64,000 nt of DNA from CAWBCI01 sp963787195 (GCA_963787195.1 CAWBCI010000091.1:1-64000); one strand, 5' to 3'. Numbered from the stretch's first letter, positions 42,483-52,475 are shown. Notes: generated from the sequence alone by a model not told the origin. Numbers and translations are program-made.

Positions 42483-43433
42483 ATGAAAAATAATCTACTC
42501 TTTTTTATTGCTGCATTAATGCTTTCCCCTCTGGCATTTTACGGACAGCAACTTGAAAATCCAGGCTTTGAGAACTGGGAAGATGCAGGTACAGTGATCG
42601 ATGAACCTGTTGACTGGAGTTCTATCAAAACCTCTGATGGTGGGCCGGGAATAAATGACTATGCACCACAGGTATGGGACCAGAGCGGGGATGCACATGG
42701 AGGTAATTATTGCATAAAACTTATCAATATTGCAGCATTCAATCTTGTTGCTACCGGTACTATGACTAACGGAAGGGTTCATGCCGAATTCAATGCTGAT
42801 TCAAGTTATACCTATACGGATCCCACTGACCCAAGGTGGAATACTCCCTTTACATACAGGCCTGACAGTATCGTGATTTGGGCTAAACAATTCCCTGTAG
42901 ACGCTGATTTCAGCCAGATTAAAATAGTGATCCATACAGGGGAGGCAAAATTGCCTCCACTTGGCACCCAGGTTAATTGGGTCGGATTCGGTATTGTAAA
43001 CCTTCCGGCTCAGACAGTCGATACCTGGACACGATATTCGGCTCCTATTGAGTATTTCGATACCACTACCACCCCGGAACATGTGCTGGTTGTAGTGAAC
43101 TCAGGAAACGGAGTTGACGCTATTGCTGGCAGTTATGCCTTTTTTGATGATGTTAAGCTTATTTATAGCGGGAACCAGGGTATTCTCGACCACAGTCATC
43201 AAACTGCCTTCATGCATTATAATAATGGACAAATCAGCATTGATCTGGACAATCCTTCAATTTATATGAATGGTCTGTTCCAGGTAGTGGATATCAGCGG
43301 CCGTACGCTATACTCTAAAAAACTGACATCTTCAAGGATCACCGATCTATCTGAAGGGCTCAATACAGGCGTTTATGTAGCTGTTCTTCAAAGCCCTAAA
43401 GGACAAATGGTTCAGAAATTTTACGTTAAGTAA
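42483..43433 (+). CDS. PCMD-like secreted protein with T9SS sorting tail
   Basis: A 316-residue secreted protein: signal peptide 1-20 (ending PLAFYGQ), a carbohydrate-metabolism-type (PCMD) jelly-roll domain starting QLENPGFENWEDAGT and including GGNYCIKL and YRPDSIVIWAKQFPVDADFSQIKIVIHTGE. The C-terminal type A sorting domain (about 235-316) has FQVVDISGRTLYSKKLTSSRITDLSEGLNTGVYVAVLQ and ends MVQKFYVK. The tail predicts export by the type IX system and surface attachment or release. It was started at ATG 42483 because the upstream TTG adds no signal-like sequence. Single-gene unit. Confidence 0.82.
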   Translation: MKNNLLFFIAALMLSPLAFYGQQLENPGFENWEDAGTVIDEPVDWSSIKTSDGGPGINDYAPQVWDQSGDAHGGNYCIKLINIAAFNLVATGTMTNGRVHAEFNADSSYTYTDPTDPRWNTPFTYRPDSIVIWAKQFPVDADFSQIKIVIHTGEAKLPPLGTQVNWVGFGIVNLPAQTVDTWTRYSAPIEYFDTTTTPEHVLVVVNSGNGVDAIAGSYAFFDDVKLIYSGNQGILDHSHQTAFMHYNNGQISIDLDNPSIYMNGLFQVVDISGRTLYSKKLTSSRITDLSEGLNTGVYVAVLQSPKGQMVQKFYVK

Positions 43434-43498
43434 TTATTTTTCTGATGCATACTATCCCGGAAACAACAGCAATTTTAATCTCTTGCTTTCCGGAAACG

Positions 43499-43556
43499 GG
43501 ACATAAAGGAATGACCGTAACGCTTTTGAAAAAGATGGCTGCATTCCTTTATGTCC
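43499..43556 (+). terminator. Long-stem hairpin after the PCMD/T9SS gene
   Basis: Fifteen-base perfect arms (GGACATAAAGGAATG at 43499-43513 and its complement at 43542-43556) around a 28-base loop. It is followed by TTTTATAAAA rather than a clean T-run, so it may be a terminator or a 3'-protecting structure. Confidence 0.6.
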
Positions 43557-43580
43557 TGATTTTATAAAAAATTCTTAATT

Positions 43581-43588
43581 TAATTTTG
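43581..43588 (+). promoter_or_regulatory. -7 box of the TonB receptor gene
   Basis: TAATTTTG, a perfect TAnnTTTG, 21 bases before the ATG at 43610. Confidence 0.5.
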
Positions 43589-43609
43589 TAAAATCACAAA
43601 TCGATCCTG

Positions 43610-46021
43610 ATGATAAAATTCTTTATACGACTTTTTTTTGCAGCAATTTTATGCATCCCCATGCAGGGAATGGCCCAGCAATATGGGTATTTCAGCGGTA
43701 CTGTGAGAGACCGGAGCAATGGTGAAGCACTCATTGGTGCAAACATTATCTTGAAACAGGATCCGACCCTGGGTACTTCCACCAATATTGAAGGAAAATT
43801 TACATTGACCCTGGAACCCGGGAATTACCTTTTTAATGTTTCATTTACCGGGATGAAAACCGACACAGTCAATGTCAGGATCATTGAGGGACAGGTCGTG
43901 AACAGGAATATCATGCTTGAGCCTTATGTGAATGAATTGCAAGGAATTGAGATAAAAGCCGGGAAATTTGACCGAAAGCTTGAAGAGATGACCGTTTCGC
44001 TGGAGATCATTAAACCTGGTTTAATCGAATCTAAAAATACAAGGGATATAAAGACCATCCTGGATTATACACCCGGTTTAAATATAGTGGATAATGAACC
44101 CCAAATCAGGGGTGGAAGCGGTTTTACATTTGGGGTTGGGAGCAAAGTTGCAGTAATAGTCGATGATATGCCTATGGTCTCACCGGAGGCCGGCAGACCT
44201 TACTGGGATTTTATACCCCTCGAAAATATTGAACAGATCGAAGTTGAGAAGGGCGCTTCATCTGTACTCTCCGGCACTTCAGCCCTGAGCGGAGCTATCC
44301 GTATCCGGACTGCTCAACCCGGTTTAAAACCGATAACCAAAGTGAATGTATATAGTGGATTTTACTCCAGTCCGCCCGACAAAAGCCAACGATGGTGGAA
44401 TGACTTTCCATATATCGAAGGAGCCAATTTTTTTCACTCACAGAAAATTGACCATACAGACCTGACCATAGGTGCGGATATAAATTTCGACCATAACTAT
44501 ATAGGGGCTCCCAGGCCCATGAACAGCCATATTGACAATTCAAATTCTAATTTTACTGATAAACAAATGGCTTCACAGAAAGCAAGGGTCAACTTTAATT
44601 TTCGTCAGCGCTCCAAAAGGTACCAGGGTCTTAATTATGGGGTGAATGGAAATTTCATGTACCATAATTCACCCATGGTATTGGTATGGCTGGATGATAA
44701 ATCGGGATTTTTCAGAGCATATCCCGGGGCCGTCTCGCTTCAGAAACAATATATCGGTTACCTTGACCCTTTTATCAATTATTATTCCAGAATTGGGGTA
44801 AAACATAGCCTGAAGGCCCGCGTACTATACAGTGACAGCCAGATGACAAATAATCAGTCAAGTAAAAACACATTGATCTATGCTGATTATAATTTAAAAA
44901 GGGAATATAAATTCCTGCAAGGTTTGGATTTTATAGGCGGAATTTCCACCCAGTACAGTGCCTCGGAAGCGGCATCATACAGCCACTCAGGTTCTGATTT
45001 CAACCATCTTTTCAATCTTTCCGGATATGCACAGTTTGAAAACAATTTCTTCGGCATTCTGAATCTTTCAATCGGGGCCAGGATAGAATACTACGATTTA
45101 AACAGCCATCAGACCGACCTTAAACCAATATTCAGGGCAGGAATGAATCTGAGAATACTGAAGGAGACATATCTCAGGATGTCGTACGGACAAGGTTACC
45201 GTTATCCTACCATAGCCGAACGATTCATACATACTACTGTGGGCTCTTTCGGATTTTTCGCCAATCCTGATTTAAAGCCGGAAAGCAGCTGGAATGCTGA
45301 AGTTGGACTGAAACAAGGATTTAAATTTTTAAAATATTTCGGATACCTGGATATTGCGGTCTTTCAGCAGGAATACTCGAATACAATTGAATTCCTATTC
45401 GGATTCTGGGATTCCACCTATCAAACCGGTCCGGGATTTAAATTCGTGAATACAGGGAGATCCAGGGTTACCGGGGTTGACATTTCTGTCTCAGGAATGG
45501 CCAAACTCGCAACAAATACCAAGCTTATAACCTCCCTGGGTTATAATTATATACTACCAGTCTGCCTTGATCCTTATTATGTTTATGCCAGAGATTTTAA
45601 ACCCGGCGCCTCAGACACAATTGACTATATTCACAGCAGTGTGGACCCTTCCCGGAATATTCTGAAATACCGTTTCCTGCAAACTGTTAAAGGGGATATA
45701 GAGCTTGACTATAAAGCTTTTTCAATCGGAGTAAGTGGCAAGTATTTCAGTAAGCTGGAAAATCTGGATAAAGCAATAGAAGAATTTGAAATTGCTACAA
45801 AAAATGCCGGCGGATCATTACAACCCGTGTTATACATGGATTACTTCCGGACCCATAATAATGGGAATTTCATAATGGATGCCAGGGTCAGTTACCAGAT
45901 TAGCGATCATCACAAAATTGCCCTTATCTCCAGTAATTTACTGAACAGGATATATTCACTGCGTCCCTTAAAAGCCGAGCAAATGCGAACCATCGTATTA
46001 CAATATTCTTTGAAAATTTAA
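43610..46021 (+). CDS. TonB-dependent receptor with carboxypeptidase-like N-terminal domain
   Basis: Outer-membrane active transporter of 803 residues. Signal peptide 1-23 (ending GMAQ); CarboxypepD_reg-like domain about 25-110 (YFSGTVRDRSNGEALIGANIIL); plug domain about 120-240 (DIKTILDYTPGLNIVDNEPQIRGG, VDDMPMVSPEAG, IEQIEVEKGASSVLSGTSALSGAIRI); 22-strand barrel to the end (YGQGYRYPTIAERF, NPDLKPESSWNAEVG). Substrate is unknown. Its stop lies 4 bases before the pyruvate kinase ATG, so the two genes are almost certainly on one mRNA. Confidence 0.9.
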   Translation: MIKFFIRLFFAAILCIPMQGMAQQYGYFSGTVRDRSNGEALIGANIILKQDPTLGTSTNIEGKFTLTLEPGNYLFNVSFTGMKTDTVNVRIIEGQVVNRNIMLEPYVNELQGIEIKAGKFDRKLEEMTVSLEIIKPGLIESKNTRDIKTILDYTPGLNIVDNEPQIRGGSGFTFGVGSKVAVIVDDMPMVSPEAGRPYWDFIPLENIEQIEVEKGASSVLSGTSALSGAIRIRTAQPGLKPITKVNVYSGFYSSPPDKSQRWWNDFPYIEGANFFHSQKIDHTDLTIGADINFDHNYIGAPRPMNSHIDNSNSNFTDKQMASQKARVNFNFRQRSKRYQGLNYGVNGNFMYHNSPMVLVWLDDKSGFFRAYPGAVSLQKQYIGYLDPFINYYSRIGVKHSLKARVLYSDSQMTNNQSSKNTLIYADYNLKREYKFLQGLDFIGGISTQYSASEAASYSHSGSDFNHLFNLSGYAQFENNFFGILNLSIGARIEYYDLNSHQTDLKPIFRAGMNLRILKETYLRMSYGQGYRYPTIAERFIHTTVGSFGFFANPDLKPESSWNAEVGLKQGFKFLKYFGYLDIAVFQQEYSNTIEFLFGFWDSTYQTGPGFKFVNTGRSRVTGVDISVSGMAKLATNTKLITSLGYNYILPVCLDPYYVYARDFKPGASDTIDYIHSSVDPSRNILKYRFLQTVKGDIELDYKAFSIGVSGKYFSKLENLDKAIEEFEIATKNAGGSLQPVLYMDYFRTHNNGNFIMDARVSYQISDHHKIALISSNLLNRIYSLRPLKAEQMRTIVLQYSLKI

Positions 46022-46025
46022 TGTC

Positions 46026-47573
46026 ATGGTTATTTCACCCGGGAAGTTCAATCTCACCAAAATTGTAGCAACGCTTGGTCCGGCATCTACATCTTCAGAA
46101 ATCATCCAAAAGTTGATTGAAGAAGGTTGCCGGGTCTTCCGCATTAATTTCTCTCACGGTACTTTTGTGGAACACCTGGCTACGGTCGCAAATATTCGCA
46201 AGGCAGCAAAAACCACAGGCATAATGGTTGCTATCCTGGGAGATCTGCCGGGGCCAAAGATCCGGATCGGGGAAGTAATAGAAGGAGGCTTAAAGCTCGA
46301 ACAAGACCAGTTGGTTGAATTTACCGACCAGACCCTTATAAGTGGGAAAGGTGCAGGGACTGTTAAATTTTCAACAAATTATCCGGATTTTCTCAAGGAA
46401 GTGGAATCGGGTCAGCCTATTCTTTTGGATGATGGGAATATCCGGATGCTTTGCACTAAAAAGATCATTACAGGTTCCATAGTACGTGTGGTTGCTAAGG
46501 TAACACATGGGGGCCTTGTGACATCTCATAAGGGGTTGAATCTGCCCGACACCAAACTTTCCCTCCCTTCACTCACAGAAAATGATAAAAAGATAGTAAA
46601 GTTCGCTGTGTCCAATAATTTCGATTACCTGGCCCTGAGTTTTGTCCGAAGTGCCAAAGATGTGATCCAACTTAAAGAACTTTTGAAGAAACTGGGTGCC
46701 CGATCAGATGAAGCTAGCTATAAAGGGCCTTTTGAACATGACATGAGCATCCTGGAGGGAACCCACCAGGGTTTCATACCGGTAATTAGTAAAATCGAAA
46801 AACCGCAGGCTGTAAATGACCTGGAGCAGATCCTTAAAGTCACCGATGCAGTCATGGTCGCCCGGGGCGACCTGGGAGTTGAAATGGAACTGGCAGAGGT
46901 AGCCTTGCTGCAGAAAAAGATCATCAATCTTTGCCGTAGCTATGGGGTTCCTGTAATTGTTGCAACTCAGATGCTGCAGAGTATGGTTGATAACCCCACT
47001 CCCACCCGGGCTGAGGTTTCAGATGTTGCTAACGCTATACTTGACGGTGCCGATGCAGTTATGTTGTCAGGCGAAACAGCCGTTGGAAATTACCCGGTGG
47101 AAGCGGTGAAAGTGATGAATCGTATTGCCTGTCTTACCAATGATTATATCCGTGAAAGAAAATTATTTATGCCGGATCCCGAAAAAGTGGCTGAACTTAA
47201 ATACCGTACAGCTGCACTTGCCGGTGGAGTTAAGACTATTGCAGCAGATATGGATGTGAAAGTTATTGGTGTCTGGTCTGAATTAGGCGGATCGGCTGTT
47301 TTCCTTTCACAGTATCGTATACCCCAGACGGTTATTGCTTTTTCATCCAATCAGCGGACTTTACGCCTGCTTTCTCTACTTTATGGCGTCCTGCCTTTGT
47401 ACATGGAACAGCCTGAGAGCAGTAATGACTTCATCCGGGAGGCCGACAAATTATTACTGGAAAATGGCTGGGCCAATAAGGGAGATACTGCTGTTTATGT
47501 GTTCCGTGAGCCGATCGATAAGCCAGGGCTTACCAACCAGATGAGCATACATTATATAGGGGATGAAGTGTAG
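46026..47573 (+). CDS. pyk: Pyruvate kinase
   Basis: Glycolytic enzyme making pyruvate and ATP from phosphoenolpyruvate and ADP. The 515-residue protein shows TKIVATLGPASTSSEIIQKLIEEGCRVFRINFSHG, GDLPGPKIRIGEV, VIPVISKIEKPQAVNDLEQIL-type active-site strand, AVMVARGDLGVEM, VIVATQMLQSMVDNPTPTRAEVSDVANAILDGADAVMLSGETAVGNYPVEAV, and a C-terminal allosteric domain. About 25 extra residues (around KLGARSDEASYKGPFEHDMSILEGTHQG) precede the KIEKPQ strand; the usual form is shorter here. It is coupled to the upstream TonB receptor gene, and a heptamer array follows its stop after 9 bases. Confidence 0.94.
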   Translation: MVISPGKFNLTKIVATLGPASTSSEIIQKLIEEGCRVFRINFSHGTFVEHLATVANIRKAAKTTGIMVAILGDLPGPKIRIGEVIEGGLKLEQDQLVEFTDQTLISGKGAGTVKFSTNYPDFLKEVESGQPILLDDGNIRMLCTKKIITGSIVRVVAKVTHGGLVTSHKGLNLPDTKLSLPSLTENDKKIVKFAVSNNFDYLALSFVRSAKDVIQLKELLKKLGARSDEASYKGPFEHDMSILEGTHQGFIPVISKIEKPQAVNDLEQILKVTDAVMVARGDLGVEMELAEVALLQKKIINLCRSYGVPVIVATQMLQSMVDNPTPTRAEVSDVANAILDGADAVMLSGETAVGNYPVEAVKVMNRIACLTNDYIRERKLFMPDPEKVAELKYRTAALAGGVKTIAADMDVKVIGVWSELGGSAVFLSQYRIPQTVIAFSSNQRTLRLLSLLYGVLPLYMEQPESSNDFIREADKLLLENGWANKGDTAVYVFREPIDKPGLTNQMSIHYIGDEV

Positions 47574-47582
47574 GCCAGTTGT

Positions 47583-47624
47583 CAGTCAGCAGTCAGCAGT
47601 CAGCAGTCAGCAGTCAGCAGTCAG
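47583..47624. repeat. Six-unit CAGTCAG heptamer array
   Basis: Six exact CAGTCAG units in register, with partial units on both sides, 9 bases beyond the pyk stop. Confidence 0.9.
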
Positions 47625-47694
47625 AAGTGTTAATACATTTACCACAATAACCATTAACCATTAACCATTATTATATCCGCAATTACCCAATACT

Positions 47695-47726
47695 CAAAAA
47701 AAGGTCCGGAACTCCCGCTCCGGACC
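47695..47726 (-). terminator. Terminator of the susCD operon
   Basis: Minus-strand hairpin GGTCCGGA/TCCGGACC (47703-47710 and 47719-47726) with an 8-base loop followed by a T-run (A-run on the plus strand from 47695). It lies 53 bases beyond the SusD stop. Confidence 0.8.
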
Positions 47727-47778
47727 AGAAAAAAGTCGCACTATATGAAAGGTTGGCAATTTTACGGATTGCTTTTCA

Positions 47779-49173
47779 TCAGGGTACGTCCCACCAAACC
47801 CGGGTTGATATAGTCAAACCAGCAGGCATATTGGCCCCGTTGTAAATCCTTTCGGAAGTCGGATAAGGATACCTGCGGGGTAATTGCTGATCAACAGTAG
47901 CTGGATAAGCCGAAGGTTGCAAGACAGGATAATTGGTCCTTCTCCAGTCAGTGAAAGTTTCCACCTGGTCGAAGAGGGCGATATACTTTTGCGTCATGAT
48001 CTCTTCGAATAGTGACTCCCCAGTCAGACCGTCAACTTTGAGGTTATAAGCGTCTATCCACGTCTGGTCAAAAACCCCGAATTTAGTGAGCGACTCTGCC
48101 ACAGCATCTTTCAGAGTCTGAGCAGGATTACCCGTGCCGGATTTATATTCACATTCCGCTTTTATAAACATTGCCTCCACAAATGTGATGAAGGGCACAG
48201 GCGAATCGGGTTGGGCATAATAACCTATAGGAGGTGCATCTCCGTCGCCAAGACCAGGATGTGATCCAATTGCGCCGCCAGAAGTGTCGGCAAACTGATC
48301 AAGTCTCGGATCATTTGCATCTATAAGCATAGTCACGAAAGTAGCGCACATGGTAATATCTCCGGGTCTCTGTTGCAGAAACTGAAAAAATGGATTTTGT
48401 TCGTTGGCAGCCTGCCCGAATAAAAATTCCAGGTCTTCACTATTGGAAGAAATTGCATTTGGAAGGTAAGAAAGCGCTTCGGTATATGCAGAAGCACCAT
48501 TTTTCTTACTGAGGTGCAGAGCATACCTGGCCTTCAAAGTGTAGGCCGCCTTTGTCCACAAGTCCAGGTCGCCTCCATAGATCATATCATCATTTGAAGG
48601 GCTGAAATTACTTGACAAAGCTGCAAGGTCAGCTATAGCGCCATCAAGCAAAGTTGTGAGGGTTCCATAGATTTCCTCCTGGGTATCATAATATGGTTTC
48701 AGGTTATCATTACCTCTGAAAGCATCGGTATAGGGTACATCACCCCATAGGTCCGTGACGGTTCCCAAATTATAAGCCATCAATACTTTGGCAACTCCCC
48801 CGTAGTGTGGAGATTCTTCACTCACTGCCTTATCCATCATGACTTTCAGGTCCCTCATCTCACCGGCATAGAGCGCCCATTTCCAAACATTGTCAGCATC
48901 ACTTTGGGTAAAATTATAGCGATCATAAGCTATGGGCTGGTTCCCAAGTCCTGCGAATTGTTGCATCCACTGGCAGGCGGGCCGCATCAGGTCTCCTCCC
49001 ATGGCATAACCTGTACCCGCTTCCACTCCGGGTAAAAGCAGGGCCAAAGGCACGTCGGCAGGTTTATTCGGATCCACGTTGATCTGGGGATCAATCCATT
49101 TTTTGCAGGATGTAATGACCAATACAGTCATCAATATCATCATTATTTTTAAGATTAAATTTGATCTTTTCAT
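47779..49173 (-). CDS. SusD/RagB-family lipoprotein (SusD_2 type)
   Basis: Surface lipoprotein of 464 residues that caps a SusC-type channel and binds the nutrient. The lipobox is VLVITSC (C23). The N-terminal part INVDPNKPADVPLALLLPGVEAGTGYAMGGDLMRPACQWMQQFAG and KVLMAYNLGTVTDLWGDVPYTDAFRG is characteristic of the SusD_2 subgroup, with TPR-like helices and C-terminal RRYPYPTSERIYNGAN. It follows the SusC gene by 23 bases. No glycoside hydrolase, sulfatase or lyase gene lies nearby, so the ligand (glycan, peptide or other) cannot be assigned. Confidence 0.92.
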   Translation of the reverse strand: MKRSNLILKIMMILMTVLVITSCKKWIDPQINVDPNKPADVPLALLLPGVEAGTGYAMGGDLMRPACQWMQQFAGLGNQPIAYDRYNFTQSDADNVWKWALYAGEMRDLKVMMDKAVSEESPHYGGVAKVLMAYNLGTVTDLWGDVPYTDAFRGNDNLKPYYDTQEEIYGTLTTLLDGAIADLAALSSNFSPSNDDMIYGGDLDLWTKAAYTLKARYALHLSKKNGASAYTEALSYLPNAISSNSEDLEFLFGQAANEQNPFFQFLQQRPGDITMCATFVTMLIDANDPRLDQFADTSGGAIGSHPGLGDGDAPPIGYYAQPDSPVPFITFVEAMFIKAECEYKSGTGNPAQTLKDAVAESLTKFGVFDQTWIDAYNLKVDGLTGESLFEEIMTQKYIALFDQVETFTDWRRTNYPVLQPSAYPATVDQQLPRRYPYPTSERIYNGANMPAGLTISTRVWWDVP

Positions 49174-49196
49174 AACTCAAAGATTTTTCAGTTTAT

Positions 49197-52100
49197 TTAT
49201 AAGTTCACTCTTAGTGTGAGAATATAAGTCCGGGAGCCTGGCATATTGAAATAATCAATACCCTGGGCATTGCTGGAACCCCATGTACTGGTTTCAGGAT
49301 CTATACCTGAATAAGGAGTATTCAGCCAAAGGTTCCTGCCTGTAAATGCCAGGCTGGCACCTTTGATAAATGTTCCCTTGAGGAGTTTATCGAAGGAATA
49401 AGAAAGCGTAAGTTCACGCAACCTGACCCAACCGGCCTTCTCAACAAATTGTTCTGTCGGGCCGGCAAAACCTCCACCGAGACCATTGTACCATGATTCA
49501 TCCTTCATAGCTTCGATATCATTCACACCCGAAGTAACATAGCTAACAGTACCATCGGCATTTACTTCAGGGTGACCTTTCACCCCGTCAAAAACTGTCA
49601 TACTACCGCGATCCTCAGTATCTATATGGGTTCCCATAGAATAAAGTGCCCCCTTTGTGCCGTTATACAGATGGCCACCCTTGCGGATGTCAAATAAAAG
49701 GTAGAGCGAAAATCCCTTATAAGTGAGGGTACTGGATATACCTGCAGTCCAGTCGGGCAAGACAGATCCTAAGGGAGCTTCTTCTTCGGAAAAGAAAGGA
49801 TAACCTTTATTATCGTTAATCTCTCCGCCCACATAATCCCGGTCATCAATGATTACCTTTCCGAATTCATCCTTCACAAACTGGGTACCATAAATCTCTC
49901 CGAAAGGTCTTCCTGCAACAGCCCGGATATCGGATCCTGTATAGCCTCCCATGTTAACGCTTTCAACACCTTCTGCCAGGGAAAGGACCATATTATTATT
50001 TTTCGCGAAGTTTACCGACAGATCCCAGCTAAGATTGTCATTCTTCACAGGTGAACCTCCTAATGTAAACTCTATTCCACGATTGCGCATAGTGGCAGCA
50101 TTCATGGTTTGTGCCGTAAACCCGGATGATCCGGCCAGCGGGACCTGGATGATCAGGTCTTCATTGCGGTTGTTATAATAGGAGAAATCGAGATTCAGGC
50201 GGTTCCCGAAGAAACGCAGATCGGCACCAATCTCAAAGGATTTCATCATCTCAGGTCCCAGGGTATTATTTCCCAGAAGGTCATCGGTCATGAAGCCTGT
50301 CAGCCCCATGAATGGGAAAGAAATCCCATTGGTCCATCCATCACTATAAAATGCTGAAGCATAATAGGTAAAAGTGCTGTACTCAAGGGCATCATTAGCA
50401 ACATGTGCATAAGAAGCCCTAAGCTTACCAAAGGAGAGAAACTTGCTTTTATCCAGGCCCGGAATTTCAGTAAACACAAAACCTAAACTAGCCGAGGGGA
50501 AGAAGAAAGAATTCTTTCCCTCTGGAAGTGTTGTGGACCATTCATTTCTTCCGGTGAGATTCAAAAAAAGTATGCCTTTATAACTGACACCTAAATCAGC
50601 AAAGAAAGCTGCGGTTCTCTTTTTAGTTAAAATCTCCCTGACAATGAGTGATCCGGCATTTGACATATTATAAAAATCGGGCTGGGCAAGTATATCCCCT
50701 TGATTATAAACCTGCTGATGATAATGCTGGAACATATTCTGTCCTAAATTCACATTAAAATCGAAAACATCGTATGATTTTTTAATATTTATTAGAAGAT
50801 CAGAATTAAGGTCCCAATTGGTATGGTGGTCCAAACTAATCTGTCCATCGGGGAATTGTGCAGAATAAATAGCGAAGTAGCCCTTACGACGATCAATGTA
50901 GAAGTCATTTCCCAGACGGTAAAGGACCGAAATCCATGGGGCCGGTTTGAAATTCAGGGCTACATTACCAAGTATCCTGTTCACATCATCCACGAAACTA
51001 TTCATATTGACGGTCCAGAAAGGATTGTCATAGATACCCCAGCGGTAACTCCTTTGCGTACCATCGGGGAACATATATGCAGCGGGAGTGTTCACCGGAT
51101 CATCATAAGCATTGGAATTGTCGAATGAAGGAGAGGTCCGGAGCAATCCGAGCATTACCCCTGAAATATTAGATCCCTGCTGTATCCTGTTTCCACCCGA
51201 TTTAATATAGTTAGCCGTTCCGGAAACATTAAACATCTTACCAAGCCTGGTATCCCCGGATAATTTCACAGTATATTTCTTGTAGGTATTTTTCGGAACC
51301 ATGCCCGTAGTGCTCGACTGGGAAAAAGACGCATAATAGTGTGCATTATCATCCCCGCCAGCCATAGAGATAGAATTATTCGAGGTTACTCCGGTTTGGA
51401 AAAAGTTATCAATATTATTATAAGGATGTGCTTTCTCAAGTGCATTCAATGCACTCTCTCCCACTATCCTTCCATTCCGGTCAAACATATATGGCTCACT
51501 GTAGGGGGTTACGCCATCAGGCATGATATTATTATCCCAGTATAGAGTGTCGAATTTTGCCCCCCAGGAATAACGGGTAAATGTTTCGGGACCAGCCCAT
51601 TCTCCGCCATTGCCCTGGGTAAATTTATTTTGCAGTTTGGGGAGCTTGCTTACCTGGTCAAATGAGAGTGAAGAGGTGAATGACACATTTACCGCAGCTG
51701 CGCCTTTAGTCTTACCACTTTTTGTAGTAATAACGATAACTCCATTGGCAGCTCTTAATCCATAAAGGGCTGTCGCAGCCCCACCTTTTAGTACCGAAAC
51801 TGACTCAATATCGTCAGGATTCAGGTCTATGGCACGGTTGGAATAGGCCACTCCTTCACCAAGGTTATTGATTCCGTCATCCGGATTTCCGGAATAGGAT
51901 TGCTGGTTGTCGATAGGAACACCATCCACCACAAACAGCGGTTGGTTATCACCTGTAATTGAGTTAAAGCCTCTCATAGTAATGAAAGAAGATGCCCCGG
52001 CCACACCGGAAGAATTGGTAATTTGCACCCCGGCCACTTTTCCGTTCAGGGCATTAATCATATTCGTGTTCCTGGATTCGGAAACGGATTGGCCGGAAAC

Positions 52101-52475
52101 TTCCTGCACGGAATAACCCAGGGCCTTTTTTTCCCTCGAAATGCCGATGGCTGTGACTACCACTTCATTCAGTGAAACACTTTCATCCTGTAAAATCACA
52201 TTTATCTCAGCTCTCCCACCTACCTCAATTTCCTGGGTTTTCATTCCCACAAAGCTGAATACTAAAGTCGTATTAGGTGAAGGAACTGTTAAGGTGTATT
52301 GCCCCTTGGCATCAGTGATAGTGCCATTCACAGTTCCTTTTTCGTATACGGTAACACCCGGTAGAGACCCTCCGTCTTTGTCAGTAACCTTACCGGAAAC
52401 CGTTAGTTCCTGTGCCATAATCCCGCATATACCGGTCATGACACTGAAAATCAGCAATAAAATTAGTCTTTTCAT
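49197..52475 (-). CDS. SusC/RagA-family TonB-linked outer-membrane protein
   Basis: TonB-dependent transporter of 1092 residues. Signal peptide 1-21 (ending GIMAQ); CarboxypepD_reg domain about 24-100 (LTVSGKVTDKDGGSLPGVTVYEKGTVNGTITD); plug about 110-240 (MINALNGKVAGVQITNSSG, PLFVVDGVPIDNQQS, VSVLKGGAATALYGLRAANGVIVITTKSG); SusC barrel to the end (NPFWTVNMNSF region, GIDYFNMPGSRTYILTLRVNL). Full length with all SusC signatures. With the downstream SusD lipoprotein it forms a lidded uptake pair. The upstream spacer (52476-53381) is long and contains an opposite-strand small-RNA candidate. Confidence 0.94.
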   Translation of the reverse strand: MKRLILLLIFSVMTGICGIMAQELTVSGKVTDKDGGSLPGVTVYEKGTVNGTITDAKGQYTLTVPSPNTTLVFSFVGMKTQEIEVGGRAEINVILQDESVSLNEVVVTAIGISREKKALGYSVQEVSGQSVSESRNTNMINALNGKVAGVQITNSSGVAGASSFITMRGFNSITGDNQPLFVVDGVPIDNQQSYSGNPDDGINNLGEGVAYSNRAIDLNPDDIESVSVLKGGAATALYGLRAANGVIVITTKSGKTKGAAAVNVSFTSSLSFDQVSKLPKLQNKFTQGNGGEWAGPETFTRYSWGAKFDTLYWDNNIMPDGVTPYSEPYMFDRNGRIVGESALNALEKAHPYNNIDNFFQTGVTSNNSISMAGGDDNAHYYASFSQSSTTGMVPKNTYKKYTVKLSGDTRLGKMFNVSGTANYIKSGGNRIQQGSNISGVMLGLLRTSPSFDNSNAYDDPVNTPAAYMFPDGTQRSYRWGIYDNPFWTVNMNSFVDDVNRILGNVALNFKPAPWISVLYRLGNDFYIDRRKGYFAIYSAQFPDGQISLDHHTNWDLNSDLLINIKKSYDVFDFNVNLGQNMFQHYHQQVYNQGDILAQPDFYNMSNAGSLIVREILTKKRTAAFFADLGVSYKGILFLNLTGRNEWSTTLPEGKNSFFFPSASLGFVFTEIPGLDKSKFLSFGKLRASYAHVANDALEYSTFTYYASAFYSDGWTNGISFPFMGLTGFMTDDLLGNNTLGPEMMKSFEIGADLRFFGNRLNLDFSYYNNRNEDLIIQVPLAGSSGFTAQTMNAATMRNRGIEFTLGGSPVKNDNLSWDLSVNFAKNNNMVLSLAEGVESVNMGGYTGSDIRAVAGRPFGEIYGTQFVKDEFGKVIIDDRDYVGGEINDNKGYPFFSEEEAPLGSVLPDWTAGISSTLTYKGFSLYLLFDIRKGGHLYNGTKGALYSMGTHIDTEDRGSMTVFDGVKGHPEVNADGTVSYVTSGVNDIEAMKDESWYNGLGGGFAGPTEQFVEKAGWVRLRELTLSYSFDKLLKGTFIKGASLAFTGRNLWLNTPYSGIDPETSTWGSSNAQGIDYFNMPGSRTYILTLRVNL

